This document shows positions 16,761 through 25,226 of a DNA stretch of 35,278 bases, in pieces. Source of the stretch: Methanofollis sp. GTDB lineage: Archaea; Halobacteriota; Methanomicrobia; Methanomicrobiales; Methanofollaceae. The stretch is taken from positions 1-35,278 of the forward strand of contig NZ_JAQVNX010000014.1 of the NCBI RefSeq assembly GCF_028702905.1, given 5' to 3'. The position numbers were made by a program, and so were the translations under genes. Positions within the stretch are counted from its first letter, which is position 1, and each line of letters starts with the position of its first letter. The notes beneath the pieces are model-generated. The model was not told the DNA's origin and made no database searches. It saw only the letters and a program-made list of their open reading frames with translations.

Positions 16761-17936
16761 ATGAGGGTATTTTTCATAGGATTCGGTCAGGCTGGCGGGA
16801 AGGTCGTTGACATGTTTATCGAGCAGGACAGAGTGTCCGGCTCGAATAACTTCAGGGGCATCGTCGTCAACACCGCCCGCACCGACCTGATGGGGCTAAA
16901 GCATATCGAACTTAAAGATCGGATTCTCATCGGCCAGACAGTGGTCAAGGGGCACGGCGTGGGCACCGACAACGTCACCGGCGCACGGATCGCCGCGGAC
17001 GAGATCGACTCGGTCATCAATGCGATCGACACGCGCGGCACCCATGACGTCGACGCCTTTGTCATCGTCGCCGGTCTTGGCGGAGGAACCGGGTCGGGTG
17101 GCTCCCCTGTGCTCGCCCGGCACCTGAAGAGGATCTACCGTGAGCCTGTCTACGCGCTCGGTCTCATCCCCGCGCCGGAAGAGGGGAGGCTGTACACCTA
17201 CAATGCGGCACGCAGTCTCTCCACGCTTGTCAACGAGGCCGACAACGTCTTCGTCTTCGACAATGCCGCCTGGAAGAACGAGGGCGAGAGCGTCAAGACC
17301 GCGTACTCCCGTCTGAACGACGAGATCGTCAGGCGTTTCGGCGTCCTCTTCCGTGCCGGCGAGGTCGGCAAGGCCGGCGTCGGCGAGATGGTCGTCGATT
17401 CGTCCGAGGTGATCAACACCCTCCGCGGCGGCGGGATCACGAGTGTCGGCTATGCCGTCACCGAGGTCGTGAGCGAGCGGACGAAGCAGAAGAAAGGGTT
17501 CTTCGGGGGCCTGCGTAATACGTTCTCGAACAAGGAGCAGGCCGAGGAGATGCTGACCGGCGAGGACAAGTCCGCGAAGATCATCGCCCTCGTCCGCCGG
17601 GCCATGCTCGGGCGTCTGACCCTCCCCTGCGACTACTCGACTGCGGAGCGTGCGCTTGTTCTCGTCGCCGGCAACCCGGAAGAGATGGACCGGAAAGGTG
17701 TCGAGAAGGCGAAGAGCTGGGTCGAGGAGAACATCGCCGGTGTCGAGGTCCGTGGCGGCGACTATCCGGTTGCCAGCAACTATGTCGCGGCCGTGGTCGT
17801 CCTTGCGACCATTGGCGAGGCCCCGCGGGTTCGCGAACTCTTTGAAATTGCAAAGCAGACGAAAGAGGATGTTATCCAGTCGAAGAAGCGCTCTTCGATG
17901 TTCGATGACTCCGATGTCGATCCATTGTTTGAGTGA
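16761..17936 (+). CDS. cetZ: CetZ-family tubulin/FtsZ-like GTPase
   Basis: This 391-residue cytoskeletal GTPase starts directly with the first strand MRVFFIGFGQAGGKVVD. The tubulin signature GGGTGSGG is at residues 107-114. A T7-loop equivalent follows at DSSE (Asp213, Glu216), so GTP hydrolysis on polymerisation is expected. It differs from division FtsZ: the N-terminal FGQAGG and NTARTDL segments fit the archaeal CetZ family, which in haloarchaea controls cell shape and motility rather than division. The C-terminus ends in an acidic tail. The downstream gene begins six bases after its stop and is probably co-transcribed. Confidence 0.88.
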   Translation: MRVFFIGFGQAGGKVVDMFIEQDRVSGSNNFRGIVVNTARTDLMGLKHIELKDRILIGQTVVKGHGVGTDNVTGARIAADEIDSVINAIDTRGTHDVDAFVIVAGLGGGTGSGGSPVLARHLKRIYREPVYALGLIPAPEEGRLYTYNAARSLSTLVNEADNVFVFDNAAWKNEGESVKTAYSRLNDEIVRRFGVLFRAGEVGKAGVGEMVVDSSEVINTLRGGGITSVGYAVTEVVSERTKQKKGFFGGLRNTFSNKEQAEEMLTGEDKSAKIIALVRRAMLGRLTLPCDYSTAERALVLVAGNPEEMDRKGVEKAKSWVEENIAGVEVRGGDYPVASNYVAAVVVLATIGEAPRVRELFEIAKQTKEDVIQSKKRSSMFDDSDVDPLFE

Positions 17937-17941
17937 GGACT

Positions 17942-19060
17942 ATGAGGACGATAACAAAGGTATTGATCGGGCTTCTCATTGTCGCCTGTCTCGTCCAGGC
18001 GGCAACTGCAGCGTCAAGTTACACGGTTTCAGGAAATCCGGCGGTCAGTCCGTCATCGGGAGATCTCACCCCCGGCGAGAAAGTGACCGTTTCCATGAAG
18101 ATAACGCCGAAGGAGACGGCCGACAAGTACGAAGACGACCTGCTGGAGTTCTACTCCGACCTTGACAACATCAAGTGGACGTACTATGTCTCGGTCGACG
18201 GCAAGGACACGACAGGCGGCAAACCGACGGTCTCTTCCAGCCGCAATCTCCGGCTCAGCGTGTGGCTCCTTGAGTATAAGGGCGACGAGGCCCTTATCGT
18301 CGACTTCGAGGGGACTGTCCCGAAGGTGACGAGCACCCAGGAGAAGATTATCACCAGGTACAGGCAGGTCGATGCCAATTACAGGGTCCGGGATGGCACC
18401 GAGTACGTGATCAAGCGGACGGTCGTGAACCCGCAGGATGTCCAGGCAAACATCGGCACGGCAAAGACCCGCCTGAACACCCTCAAGGCCGACATCGACG
18501 AGAAGATCTCCCTTGGCGTCGACACCTCGGCGGCCCAGACGAAGTACGAAGAGGCGAAGGCCGCGATCAACCGTGCCGAGGCGACCTCCGACTATGCGGC
18601 GGCCCAGAAGGACCTGACCACAGCGCAGGACGCCATGGCCGTTGCAGAGACCGCACTCTCCCAGGCCTGGGCCCAGAAGGCGATCACGGACACCCAGACT
18701 ACCATCGGCCAGATCGACGGGATCATCACCTACTTCGAGGTGGAGAGGAAGATGAGCACCGACCAGCGGGTGATCAACCTCAAGACCCAGCGCGACCTCG
18801 CGGCCCAGTCTCTCTCTGCGGCGAACGAGAAGATGAACGCGAAGGACTATAACTCTGCCAGGATCAAGGCGAGCGAGGCCTACCAGAAGGCGAACTCCAC
18901 TCTCACCACGGGGACGCAGGTCCGCCAGGAGGTCGGCGAGGGTTTCTCCTTCAACTTCGGGAACCTCCCGCTCTATATCGGTGCTGGTGTCCTGATCGTC
19001 CTCATCGTCGCCGGTGTGCTCCACTTCAGGGGCCGGAGAAAGTGGGACGAACTGGGATAA
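17942..19060 (+). CDS. Exported coiled-coil protein with C-terminal membrane anchor
   Basis: I do not recognise a named family. The 372-residue protein has a signal segment (about residues 5-24, ending QAATAAS), a beta-rich domain to about 150 with SPSSGDLTPGEKVTVSM, then a long Ala/Lys/Glu/Thr-rich helical region (about 165-320) that reads as a coiled coil, and one membrane segment (342-362) followed by the basic HFRGRRKWDELG tail in the cytoplasm. I chose the ATG at 17942 (GAGG just before it); a GTG at 17933 overlapping the cetZ stop is an alternative. Being directly behind cetZ it may tie the cytoskeletal filament to the envelope; this is inference. Confidence 0.75.
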   Translation: MRTITKVLIGLLIVACLVQAATAASSYTVSGNPAVSPSSGDLTPGEKVTVSMKITPKETADKYEDDLLEFYSDLDNIKWTYYVSVDGKDTTGGKPTVSSSRNLRLSVWLLEYKGDEALIVDFEGTVPKVTSTQEKIITRYRQVDANYRVRDGTEYVIKRTVVNPQDVQANIGTAKTRLNTLKADIDEKISLGVDTSAAQTKYEEAKAAINRAEATSDYAAAQKDLTTAQDAMAVAETALSQAWAQKAITDTQTTIGQIDGIITYFEVERKMSTDQRVINLKTQRDLAAQSLSAANEKMNAKDYNSARIKASEAYQKANSTLTTGTQVRQEVGEGFSFNFGNLPLYIGAGVLIVLIVAGVLHFRGRRKWDELG

Positions 19061-19085
19061 ACCATATTTACCATCAGTCGGCCAG

Positions 19086-19112
19086 GGAGACCTCGTCTCT
19101 CTATTCTTTTTT
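19086..19112 (+). terminator. Terminator of the cetZ operon
   Basis: GAGAC-CTC-GTCTC (19087-19099) forms a short hairpin about 26 bases beyond the stop, followed by a T-rich run ending in six T (19107-19112). Confidence 0.6.
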
Positions 19113-19720
19113 GCCTGTTTCTCTTTCTGGTCTGTGTTTTCGATTGCTACCTGTCGTTTCGGTTTCTCGAACTCACTTCGTTCGCCCGGCCATGGTTTTC
19201 TCGACCTTCTCTGGTCGTCACTCAAACTGCGGATAGGGCCAGGGAAGAGTGAACAGGAAATTCCGGGGGGAGATAACCACTTCCTAATGGCGGGGGGATG
19301 AGGGGTGCGAACGAAGTGAGCATGAGAAAATCTTTGATTTTCGAGCGGCAGCCCCCCGGCACAGGTATTCTGACCCTGCAACGTTCTTACAACTGCCATC
19401 CCTCAATCAGGCCCCGGGGGGCAAGGCCCCCCAGACCCCTACATCAGGATAGGGGCAGGGATGGAAGAGCGCGGGACGGGAGATGGATCAGGAGAGAGTA
19501 CGAAGAATCAGTGGACCGTGACGACAATTCCCCGTCTATCCCGAGGGGGTTTCGGTGACGTCGTCCTCCGGCACGTGAAACCGATCCGCCGCCGTCCCCG
19601 CCCCCGCAACCGGAGACATGGTGGTCCCCAGGCACTCCATTCATAGGATAAGGCCGGGAAAGATCGGACACAGATCCCGAGGAGGGAGAGGGTCATCCCC
19701 CCTCTGCAAAAAAAAAGGAT
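19113..19720. repeat. Long non-coding stretch with nested inverted repeats
   Basis: I find no credible gene in about 600 bases. Direct observations: a 14-base perfect inverted pair CTCACTTCGTTCGC (19172-19185) and its complement (19307-19320), within a 20-base arm matching 17 of 20. CCGGGGGG (19263-19270) faces CCCCCCGG (19352-19359). GAAAATC-TTT-GATTTTC forms a hairpin at 19326-19342. GGGGGGC-AAG-GCCCCCC forms one at 19416-19432. The arrangement resembles a miniature repeat element or a decayed mobile-element end; I cannot name a family. The right end carries the U-tract of the leftward agl23-like gene. Confidence 0.5.
19708..19716 (-). terminator. U-tract terminator of the tuf-rps10-agl23 unit
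   Basis: Nine A on the plus strand give nine U on the leftward transcript, four bases beyond the stop codon. Archaeal polymerase can terminate on such a tract alone. Confidence 0.6.
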
Positions 19721-21322
19721 TCAGGCCGATGTCACGTTTCTCGTAAAGACATCGAGCTTCATGTTCCCCATCTTCCCGTCGCGGAGGACGTAATACTGGA
19801 GGAGACGGTCCTTGTTGTCGTACCACGAGAACCAGTAGTTGAGGTTGTAGGTCTTTTTCTCAAAACCCGGGAGAGAATCATAACTCTCCTGGTCCGAGGC
19901 GATGACCACGTCGAACTTTCCGTTCTTGAAAGTGCTCTCATCGATCTTCCGCCCGTAATAACTCAGATTCGCCGCCCGGTCGCCGCGGTAGTACCACGGC
20001 AGCGGCCAGTAGCGATCGGAGGCGATCGCCGTCGCGTTCGAGGCGTCGATCAGGGCCATCACCTCCCGCATGTCCTCGGAGTTCTGGACCTGCACGATCG
20101 GTTCGTTCACGTCGGCCGGGACATAGGCGACATGCCAGAGGGCGAGCACCAGGAAGATGCTCGACACTACGGCAACCACCGCCTTCTTCTTCGTCATCGC
20201 GTAGGTGGCGACGAAGATGAGGGGCAGGAGCTGGTGGACGATGAGCCAGGGCACTTTCTCGCCGATATAGGCATAGGCCACAAGCGAGAGGACCATCCAG
20301 ACGATACAGAACCTGAAGAACTCCTCTTTCTTGTCGAAGGGGGGATCGGCGGCTACGGGCACGTGGCCGTTGATCTGTGCAAGGGACGTCTCGACGACCT
20401 CGTGCAGGCTCTGGACCGCCGTCTCCGCCTTCTTTCGCCCCTTCTGAATAAACCGGGCCGTGCCCACAATGGCAAGGGCGAAGATCGGCAGCTCGTACAG
20501 CAGGAAGAAGATGATGTAGAAGAAGAACGGGCCGCCGAGCCTTTCCTGTTCGTGCATCGCCCACCAGTGACCGACGGCGTCGGGCACCCAGGTGAGCACC
20601 CGCTCGGGGTTGGCGCCGAAGGACGAGTAGAAGATGGCGATCACCCCGCCCATGACCAGGATGCCCAGGACGAAGTCGCGTATCCACCCCTTCCGGAGTT
20701 TCACCTTCTGTGTCCAGAGGAGGTACAGGATGTACGCCGCGAAGATGCCGAGCACGATCGGCATGTTCTCCTTGGACGAGATGCCGAGGCCCGCCGCAAG
20801 TCCTGCAAGGACGGCGTACCGCACCTGGCCCCGCTCGAAGTAGAGGATCAGGGCGAGGAGAAGGACGAACGTCAGGAAGAGAATGAAGATGTCGTTCCTG
20901 AGAAACCGTGAGAAATACACCATGTTCGGCGAGATCGCAAGGAACAGGGCCGCGACCAGCGCCTGCATCCGGTCGAGATATCCCAGGCGGTACAGGGGGT
21001 ACACCAGGGCCACGACCATGGTGCCGAGAAACGCCGGGACAAGCCTGCCGACAAGGTCGGAGTCGCCGAAAAGGGCGAACATCCCGGCCGTCACGTAGTA
21101 GAGGAGAGGGCCGTGATACGAGGGGTCGTAGATATAGGTGCCCTCGGTCAGGAGTTTGTACGAAAACCACGCGTGGATGGCCTCGTCGTGGTGAAAGAGT
21201 TTGAGATCCAGGAATGCGAACCGCAGGACCGCCGCAAGCACGAAGATAAAAAAAAATAGTCTCTCAAATGAGAGAGATTTCTGGATTCGAATGGCAAATC
21301 CGGCGGCGGAGGTGCCGCTCAC
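19721..21322 (-). CDS. Agl23-type multi-spanning membrane protein (GT-C-like, TIGR03663)
   Basis: This 533-residue protein has about ten or more membrane segments after a short N-terminus and ends in a soluble C-terminal domain of about 150 residues. The first loop carries FHHDEAIHAWFSYKL with Asp46-Glu47, the position of the catalytic acidic residue in mannosyltransferase/oligosaccharyltransferase-like (GT-C) enzymes, followed by YHGPLLYYV. This matches the family named flippase-activity-associated protein Agl23; biochemical proof of function is lacking to my knowledge. The GTG start at 21322 lies four bases after the rps10 stop, so the gene seems to be read from the tuf promoter. Confidence 0.83.
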   Translation of the reverse strand: MSGTSAAGFAIRIQKSLSFERLFFFIFVLAAVLRFAFLDLKLFHHDEAIHAWFSYKLLTEGTYIYDPSYHGPLLYYVTAGMFALFGDSDLVGRLVPAFLGTMVVALVYPLYRLGYLDRMQALVAALFLAISPNMVYFSRFLRNDIFILFLTFVLLLALILYFERGQVRYAVLAGLAAGLGISSKENMPIVLGIFAAYILYLLWTQKVKLRKGWIRDFVLGILVMGGVIAIFYSSFGANPERVLTWVPDAVGHWWAMHEQERLGGPFFFYIIFFLLYELPIFALAIVGTARFIQKGRKKAETAVQSLHEVVETSLAQINGHVPVAADPPFDKKEEFFRFCIVWMVLSLVAYAYIGEKVPWLIVHQLLPLIFVATYAMTKKKAVVAVVSSIFLVLALWHVAYVPADVNEPIVQVQNSEDMREVMALIDASNATAIASDRYWPLPWYYRGDRAANLSYYGRKIDESTFKNGKFDVVIASDQESYDSLPGFEKKTYNLNYWFSWYDNKDRLLQYYVLRDGKMGNMKLDVFTRNVTSA

Positions 21323-21326
21323 AGCA

Positions 21327-21635
21327 TCAACTCTCCAGCACGATCTCGATGCCGATATCCTTCGGCACCTGGATACGCATCAGCTGCCTGAGAGCACGCT
21401 CGTCGGCGTCGATGTCGATGAGCCGCTTGTGCACGCGCATCTGCCAGCGATCCCAGGTCGCTGTTCCCTCGCCATCAGGGCTCTTCCGGATCGGGACGAC
21501 AAGCTTCTTGGTGGGCAGAGGGATCGGCCCTGCCAGATTCACGCCTGTCCTCTCAGCGATTTCCCTGATCCTGTCGCAGACCATCTCAACCTTATCGTAG
21601 TCCGTCCCTGAAAGGCGTATTCTGGCTTTTTGCAT
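21327..21635 (-). CDS. rps10: Ribosomal protein S10
   Basis: This 102-residue small-subunit protein begins [12 protein letters not shown] and contains the conserved [10 protein letters not shown] loop and the VHKRLIDI segment, as expected for archaeal S10 (S20e). I chose the ATG at 21635: GGGTGA lies just before it, and a GTG three codons upstream is an unlikely alternative. Following tuf is the standard archaeal order. Confidence 0.96.
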   Translation of the reverse strand: MQKARIRLSGTDYDKVEMVCDRIREIAERTGVNLAGPIPLPTKKLVVPIRKSPDGEGTATWDRWQMRVHKRLIDIDADERALRQLMRIQVPKDIGIEIVLES

Positions 21636-21656
21636 TGACTTCACCCACTGACTGAC

Positions 21657-22937
21657 TTATCTCATCTGCTTTGCCTGGATGTCGATGCACATGCCGGCGG
21701 CAATCGTCGATCCCATATCACGGACCGCGAAGCGGCCGAGCTGCGGGATCTCCTTGATCTTCTCGATGACCATCGGGCGGGTCGGGCGGATCTTGACGAT
21801 CGCTGCATCGCCGGTCTTGAGGAAGGTCGGGTTCTCTTCCTTGACCTGGCCGGTGCGCGGGTCGAGCTTCTTCACGAGTTCGGTGAAGGTGCAGGCGACC
21901 TGTGCGGTGTGGCAGTGGAAGACCGGGGTGTAACCGACGGTGATCGCGCTCGGGTGGTGAAGAACGACGATCTGTGCGGTGAACTCCTCGGCAACGGTCG
22001 GCGGAGCCTCGACGGGACCACAGACGTCGCCACGGCGGATCTCGTTCTTGGAGACGCCACGGACGTTGAAGCCGACGTTGTCACCCGGAAGCGCCTCGAG
22101 TTCTTCCTCGTGGTGCATCTCGATGGACTTGATTTCGCCGTTCACATTTGCCGGCATGAAGGAGACCTTCATTCCCTTCTTCATGATGCCGGTCTCGATA
22201 CGGCCGACAGGCACGGTGCCGACGCCGGAGATCGTGTAGACATCCTGAAGCGGGAGGCGGAGCGGAAGGCTCGTGGGTTTCTCGGGCTCCTTGAGCGCGT
22301 TGAGTGCTTCGATGACCGACGGACCGGTGTACCACGGGGTCTTCTCGTTGGTCTTCGGCTTGATGTTGGTCCCTTCGTACGAGGAGATCGGAATGAACGG
22401 AACTTCCGACGGCTTGAAGCCGACCATCTTCAGAAGCTGGGAGAGCTGTTCCTTGACTTCGTTGTAACGCTTCTCATCGTACTTGACTGCGTCCATCTTG
22501 TTGATGCCGACGATGAGCTGGTTGATACCGAGGGTCCTCGAAAGGAAGACGTGCTCCTTGGTCTGCTCCATGACACCGTCGGGTGCGGCGACGACAAGAA
22601 GTGCGGCATCGGCCTGGGATGCGCCGGTGATCATGTTCTTAACGAAGTCACGGTGACCCGGGCAGTCCACGACGGTGAAGTAGTACTTCTCCGTGTCGAA
22701 GCGCTTGTGAGCGATATCGATCGTGATACCGCGGTCACGCTCTTCCTTGAGACTGTCCATGACCCATGCGAACTCAAAGGTACCCTTGCCCTTGGATTCG
22801 GCTTCCTTTCTGAATCCCTCAATGATATGAGGCGCTACGGCTCCTGTCTCGAAGAGAATGCGACCGACGGTAGTCGACTTGCCGTGGTCGATGTGCCCGA
22901 TGACAGCGAGGTTCATGTGTGGTTTTTCGGTTGCCAT
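21657..22937 (-). CDS. tuf: Translation elongation factor EF-1 alpha (aEF1A)
   Basis: This 426-residue GTPase brings aminoacyl-tRNA to the ribosome. G1 is GHIDHGKST (about residues 14-22), the switch region has [11 protein letters not shown]3 is DCPGHRDF, and G4 is NKMD. Domains 2 and 3 follow with VGRIETG and the C-terminal RFAVRDMG. Length and sequence are typical of methanogen EF-1A. A GGAGG precedes the ATG, and a strong TATA box lies upstream. Confidence 0.97.
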   Translation of the reverse strand: MATEKPHMNLAVIGHIDHGKSTTVGRILFETGAVAPHIIEGFRKEAESKGKGTFEFAWVMDSLKEERDRGITIDIAHKRFDTEKYYFTVVDCPGHRDFVKNMITGASQADAALLVVAAPDGVMEQTKEHVFLSRTLGINQLIVGINKMDAVKYDEKRYNEVKEQLSQLLKMVGFKPSEVPFIPISSYEGTNIKPKTNEKTPWYTGPSVIEALNALKEPEKPTSLPLRLPLQDVYTISGVGTVPVGRIETGIMKKGMKVSFMPANVNGEIKSIEMHHEEELEALPGDNVGFNVRGVSKNEIRRGDVCGPVEAPPTVAEEFTAQIVVLHHPSAITVGYTPVFHCHTAQVACTFTELVKKLDPRTGQVKEENPTFLKTGDAAIVKIRPTRPMVIEKIKEIPQLGRFAVRDMGSTIAAGMCIDIQAKQMR

Positions 22938-22961
22938 TGGTTATCCTCCACTCAAATATGG

Positions 22962-22977
22962 GACTGTTTACACAGTC
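22962..22977 (-). promoter_or_regulatory. Inverted repeat in the tuf leader
   Basis: GACTGT and ACAGTC form a perfect 6-base inverted repeat around a 4-base loop, between the predicted transcription start (about 22988) and the ribosome-binding site. It could be an RNA hairpin or an operator; nothing further supports either. Confidence 0.3.
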
Positions 22978-23010
22978 GGATTGAAGCGAGTATCATATAT
23001 TGGGCATCGA

Positions 23011-23020
23011 TCTATATAAA
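23011..23020 (-). promoter_or_regulatory. TATA box of tuf
   Basis: Minus-strand TTTATATAGA is the best TATA match in the window and predicts a start near 22988 and a leader of about 50 bases, in keeping with a highly expressed gene. Confidence 0.6.
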
Positions 23021-23113
23021 CCATTTCGATATCCATCTGCTCTCTGGTCCGCGGGGTTTATACTGGAGTATCGACACCCTCAAATTCCTGATTGTACAAA
23101 CACTCAGTGTCCT

Positions 23114-23413
23114 ATGAAAACACTGGAGTTCCACCGCGATACTGAAAAAGGCAGGGTAACCGTGACCTGCGCTACGGGAGAGGTTTCTGTCTACAGTCAC
23201 TGCGCTTACTGTAAAAACTGTACGGGCGTCAGAGTGGGCAAAAGGGTGCTCCCTGCCCCGCAACATGACACACTGAAAAAATCTGCCGGCATCGGGATGG
23301 ACGAGAACCTCCTCAATGCTGCGATGATGTTCAACTCTCTGGTGCGGGACGGCGACGCGATCGCCTGTGCCGATGATGCCTGCGCCGGCTATGTATCTAT
23401 GTTTCTCCGCTGA
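23114..23413 (+). CDS. Small cysteine-rich protein, unknown function
   Basis: I do not recognise a family for this 99-residue soluble protein. It has a cluster CAYCKNC in the first half, single Cys residues in VTCATG and in the C-terminal ACADDAC, and an NLLNAAMMFNSL helix. The spaced Cys suggest zinc or Fe-S binding. I chose the ATG at 23114; the frame is open upstream to 23000, but TTTATACT (23057-23064) looks like its TATA box and would exclude those codons. Its end overlaps the convergent sulfite-reductase-like gene by 17 bases, so the two may be regulated against each other. Confidence 0.6.
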   Translation: MKTLEFHRDTEKGRVTVTCATGEVSVYSHCAYCKNCTGVRVGKRVLPAPQHDTLKKSAGIGMDENLLNAAMMFNSLVRDGDAIACADDACAGYVSMFLR

Positions 23414-24263
23414 ACTCTTCCCGGATCTTCTTGCGGAAATCCTCAAAGCCGATCTCGTCGAGCTGGTCGGCGAGGTGCCTTCCGCTCCATGCTTTTCTGA
23501 AGATCCAGTAGACGGTCTTGTCGACCACTGCCAGGGCCTCCTCCTCGGTCTCGACGGTGACGAGTTCGCGGCCTGGCGCAGGGTGCCGTCCCCGCCGCCC
23601 CCCGACGGTGATGAGGTAGTGGCGATACTCCGACTTCAGGAGGTCGAAGGGGCAGGACTGAACACAGATCCCGCACTGGACACATTTTTCCGGGATGAGC
23701 TCTGAGATCCCGTTCCTGATCAGGATCGCCTTTTCCTTGCAGTATTCGGCGCAGGTCCCGCATCCTGTGCAGAGTCCTTCGATGCGAAGGGGCCGGATCC
23801 TGCCCACGATCCCGATCTCGTTGAGCACCGGGCTTGTGCAGGCGTTTGGACATCCTGAAAGCGAGATCCTCACACGGATTGGCATGTCTTTCCCGAAGAC
23901 CCGCTCGTCGATCCTCCGGGCGAGGTCATAGGTTTCGATATTGGAGAACTTGCACTGCGCCGTGCCAGGGCAGGCGATGATATTGACGACCTCGTCGTGC
24001 TCTGCCCCGAGGGGCGTTCCGTTCTTTTCGAGGTCGCGGGCGATCGCCTCGATGTTGTCGGGGTCCACCTGAGGGATCTCCAGGGTCTGGCGGGTGGTGA
24101 GGTGGACCTCGCCGTTCCCGTATTTTCTGGCGATCTCGGCGAGGCCGGCCATTTTATCTACCGGGAGGACCCCTGCCGGGATCCTGACCCTGATAACACA
24201 GAGATCAGGGTTTCTCTGGGTGATCACCCCGCCCTGCAGGTAGGTTGCTGTTTTCTGCATCAT
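23397..24263 (-). CDS. Dissimilatory sulfite reductase-like protein (siroheme, 4Fe-4S)
   Basis: This 288-residue redox protein belongs to the nitrite/sulfite reductase superfamily. The ferredoxin-like half contains VHLTTRQTLEIP. Next is the siroheme-[4Fe-4S] site: ACPGTAQCK (C-x5-C) and SGCPNAC (C-x3-C). A two-cluster ferredoxin insert follows with CTGCGTCAEYC and CVQCGICVQSCP. The size and layout match the small group I Dsr-like proteins of methanogens or AsrC-like sulfite reductases; the physiological substrate in methanogens is not settled. A TATA-like TTTTTATTC lies about 27 bases upstream (minus strand) and no ribosome-binding sequence is seen, so the mRNA is probably leaderless. Two tandem ATGs are possible starts. 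Confidence 0.88.
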   Translation of the reverse strand: MMQKTATYLQGGVITQRNPDLCVIRVRIPAGVLPVDKMAGLAEIARKYGNGEVHLTTRQTLEIPQVDPDNIEAIARDLEKNGTPLGAEHDEVVNIIACPGTAQCKFSNIETYDLARRIDERVFGKDMPIRVRISLSGCPNACTSPVLNEIGIVGRIRPLRIEGLCTGCGTCAEYCKEKAILIRNGISELIPEKCVQCGICVQSCPFDLLKSEYRHYLITVGGRRGRHPAPGRELVTVETEEEALAVVDKTVYWIFRKAWSGRHLADQLDEIGFEDFRKKIREEFSGET

Positions 24264-24307
24264 CGTGAATAGATCCGGGGAGGGGAGAATAAAAAGGTGT
24301 ATGCGCC

Positions 24308-25021
24308 CTAGATCGCGAGAGCGATAATGGCCGCCGCCCGTACGATCTCGTTTGCGGCGCCGGCGACGTCGCCGTTTACGCCGCCGAAGAGGCGGTACGC
24401 AAGGGCGATGAGGAGGGCGGTGACGATCCCGGTCGCGAGGAGGGCCTTCAGGAGGGGGACCGGGCCTGCCAGGAGGACGAGGGGAACGACCGGGAGCAGG
24501 GCGAGGCCCGCGAACCAGGGCCGTGCAAAGCTGTGGAGATAGGCATGGATGCCCTCGTGGAAGGGTGTGCCGAGGGCGGTGATCCCGGCCATGGCAAGTT
24601 TTGCGCAGACCTCGGCTGTCAGGACGGCGAGGGGGATTGAGGCGACGGTGGAGAGGCCCTGGACGGCGAGGAGGGTCGTGAGGATGCCGCAGGCGACGCC
24701 CCCCGCGCCGATCTGCCTGTCGGTGAGGGCCGTGATCCTCTTCTCACGGCTGCCGTGCGCCATCAGGCCGTCCCCGAGGTCGAGGAGGCCGTCGAAGTGG
24801 TTTGCCCCGGAGACGATGATCGCCGCGGCGACCGCTGCGGCTGCGGCGAGGCCTGGGTTGCCGGAGAGGAGGAAGGCGACGCCTGCGGCGCACCCGCCGG
24901 TGACCCACCCGGCAACAGGGTAGAGCCAGGAGTGGCGCGCGAAGGCGTCGAAGTCTGCGGGCCGTCCGAGCGGGAGGACGGTGCAGAACTGGAGGAGAGC
25001 GCGGATTGCATTCAGGGGCAT
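24308..25021 (-). CDS. cobS: Adenosylcobinamide-GDP ribazoletransferase (cobalamin synthase)
   Basis: This 237-residue membrane enzyme joins adenosylcobinamide-GDP with alpha-ribazole (phosphate) in the last steps of cobamide synthesis. The family motif NHFDGLLDLGDGLMA lies near residues 77-91, followed by TDRQIGAGG and many Ala/Leu/Gly-rich helices. The length is typical for CobS. Cobamides are needed for methyl transfer in methanogenesis. The leader of about 110 bases has no recognisable B12 riboswitch box. No other cob gene is adjacent in the window. Confidence 0.92.
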   Translation of the reverse strand: MPLNAIRALLQFCTVLPLGRPADFDAFARHSWLYPVAGWVTGGCAAGVAFLLSGNPGLAAAAAVAAAIIVSGANHFDGLLDLGDGLMAHGSREKRITALTDRQIGAGGVACGILTTLLAVQGLSTVASIPLAVLTAEVCAKLAMAGITALGTPFHEGIHAYLHSFARPWFAGLALLPVVPLVLLAGPVPLLKALLATGIVTALLIALAYRLFGGVNGDVAGAANEIVRAAAIIALAI

Positions 25022-25152
25022 GGTATGTACTGTTTCCGGGTCTGTTGCAATAAGGCCTCTGCTATCTGCTCCCGAAGGCCGTGTCCTGTCAGCGGCCCCT
25101 TCAAAAAGGCCGGAAAGTCCTTGCAGAATGATCCGGGGGTGGCGGATTACGA

Positions 25153-25163
25153 TTTATATTTTG
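25153..25163 (-). promoter_or_regulatory. TATA box of cobS
   Basis: Minus-strand CAAAATATAAA predicts a start near 25132 and a leader of about 110 bases before cobS. Confidence 0.45.
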
Positions 25164-25192
25164 TAACATACCATCTCACATCATTTAGAACA

Positions 25193-25202
25193 TTTTTAAT
25201 AA
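25193..25202 (+). promoter_or_regulatory. TATA box of the DUF3344-ABC operon
   Basis: TTTTTAATAA lies about 30 bases before the ATG at 25227 and predicts a leaderless or near-leaderless transcript. The absence of a ribosome-binding sequence before that ATG agrees with this. It is the only obvious promoter for the five genes up to 33899. Confidence 0.55.
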
Positions 25203-25226
25203 CTGGCGCCATCATCTGAATATCAT

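Noticed and set aside
18053-19399. A 448-codon leftward frame opposite the coiled-coil protein
   Set aside because: The opposite strand encodes a protein with signal segment, coiled coil and anchor; the leftward product has the usual Leu/Val/Arg/Asp shadow composition.
19444-19671. Short leftward and rightward frames in the 19.1-19.7 kb gap
   Set aside because: They are rich in Arg, Gly and Ser with no ribosome-binding site or plausible start and overlap GC hairpins.
25022-25135. Cobalamin riboswitch in the cobS leader
   Set aside because: The leader is long enough, but I find no B12-box-like sequence or the expected multi-stem core.
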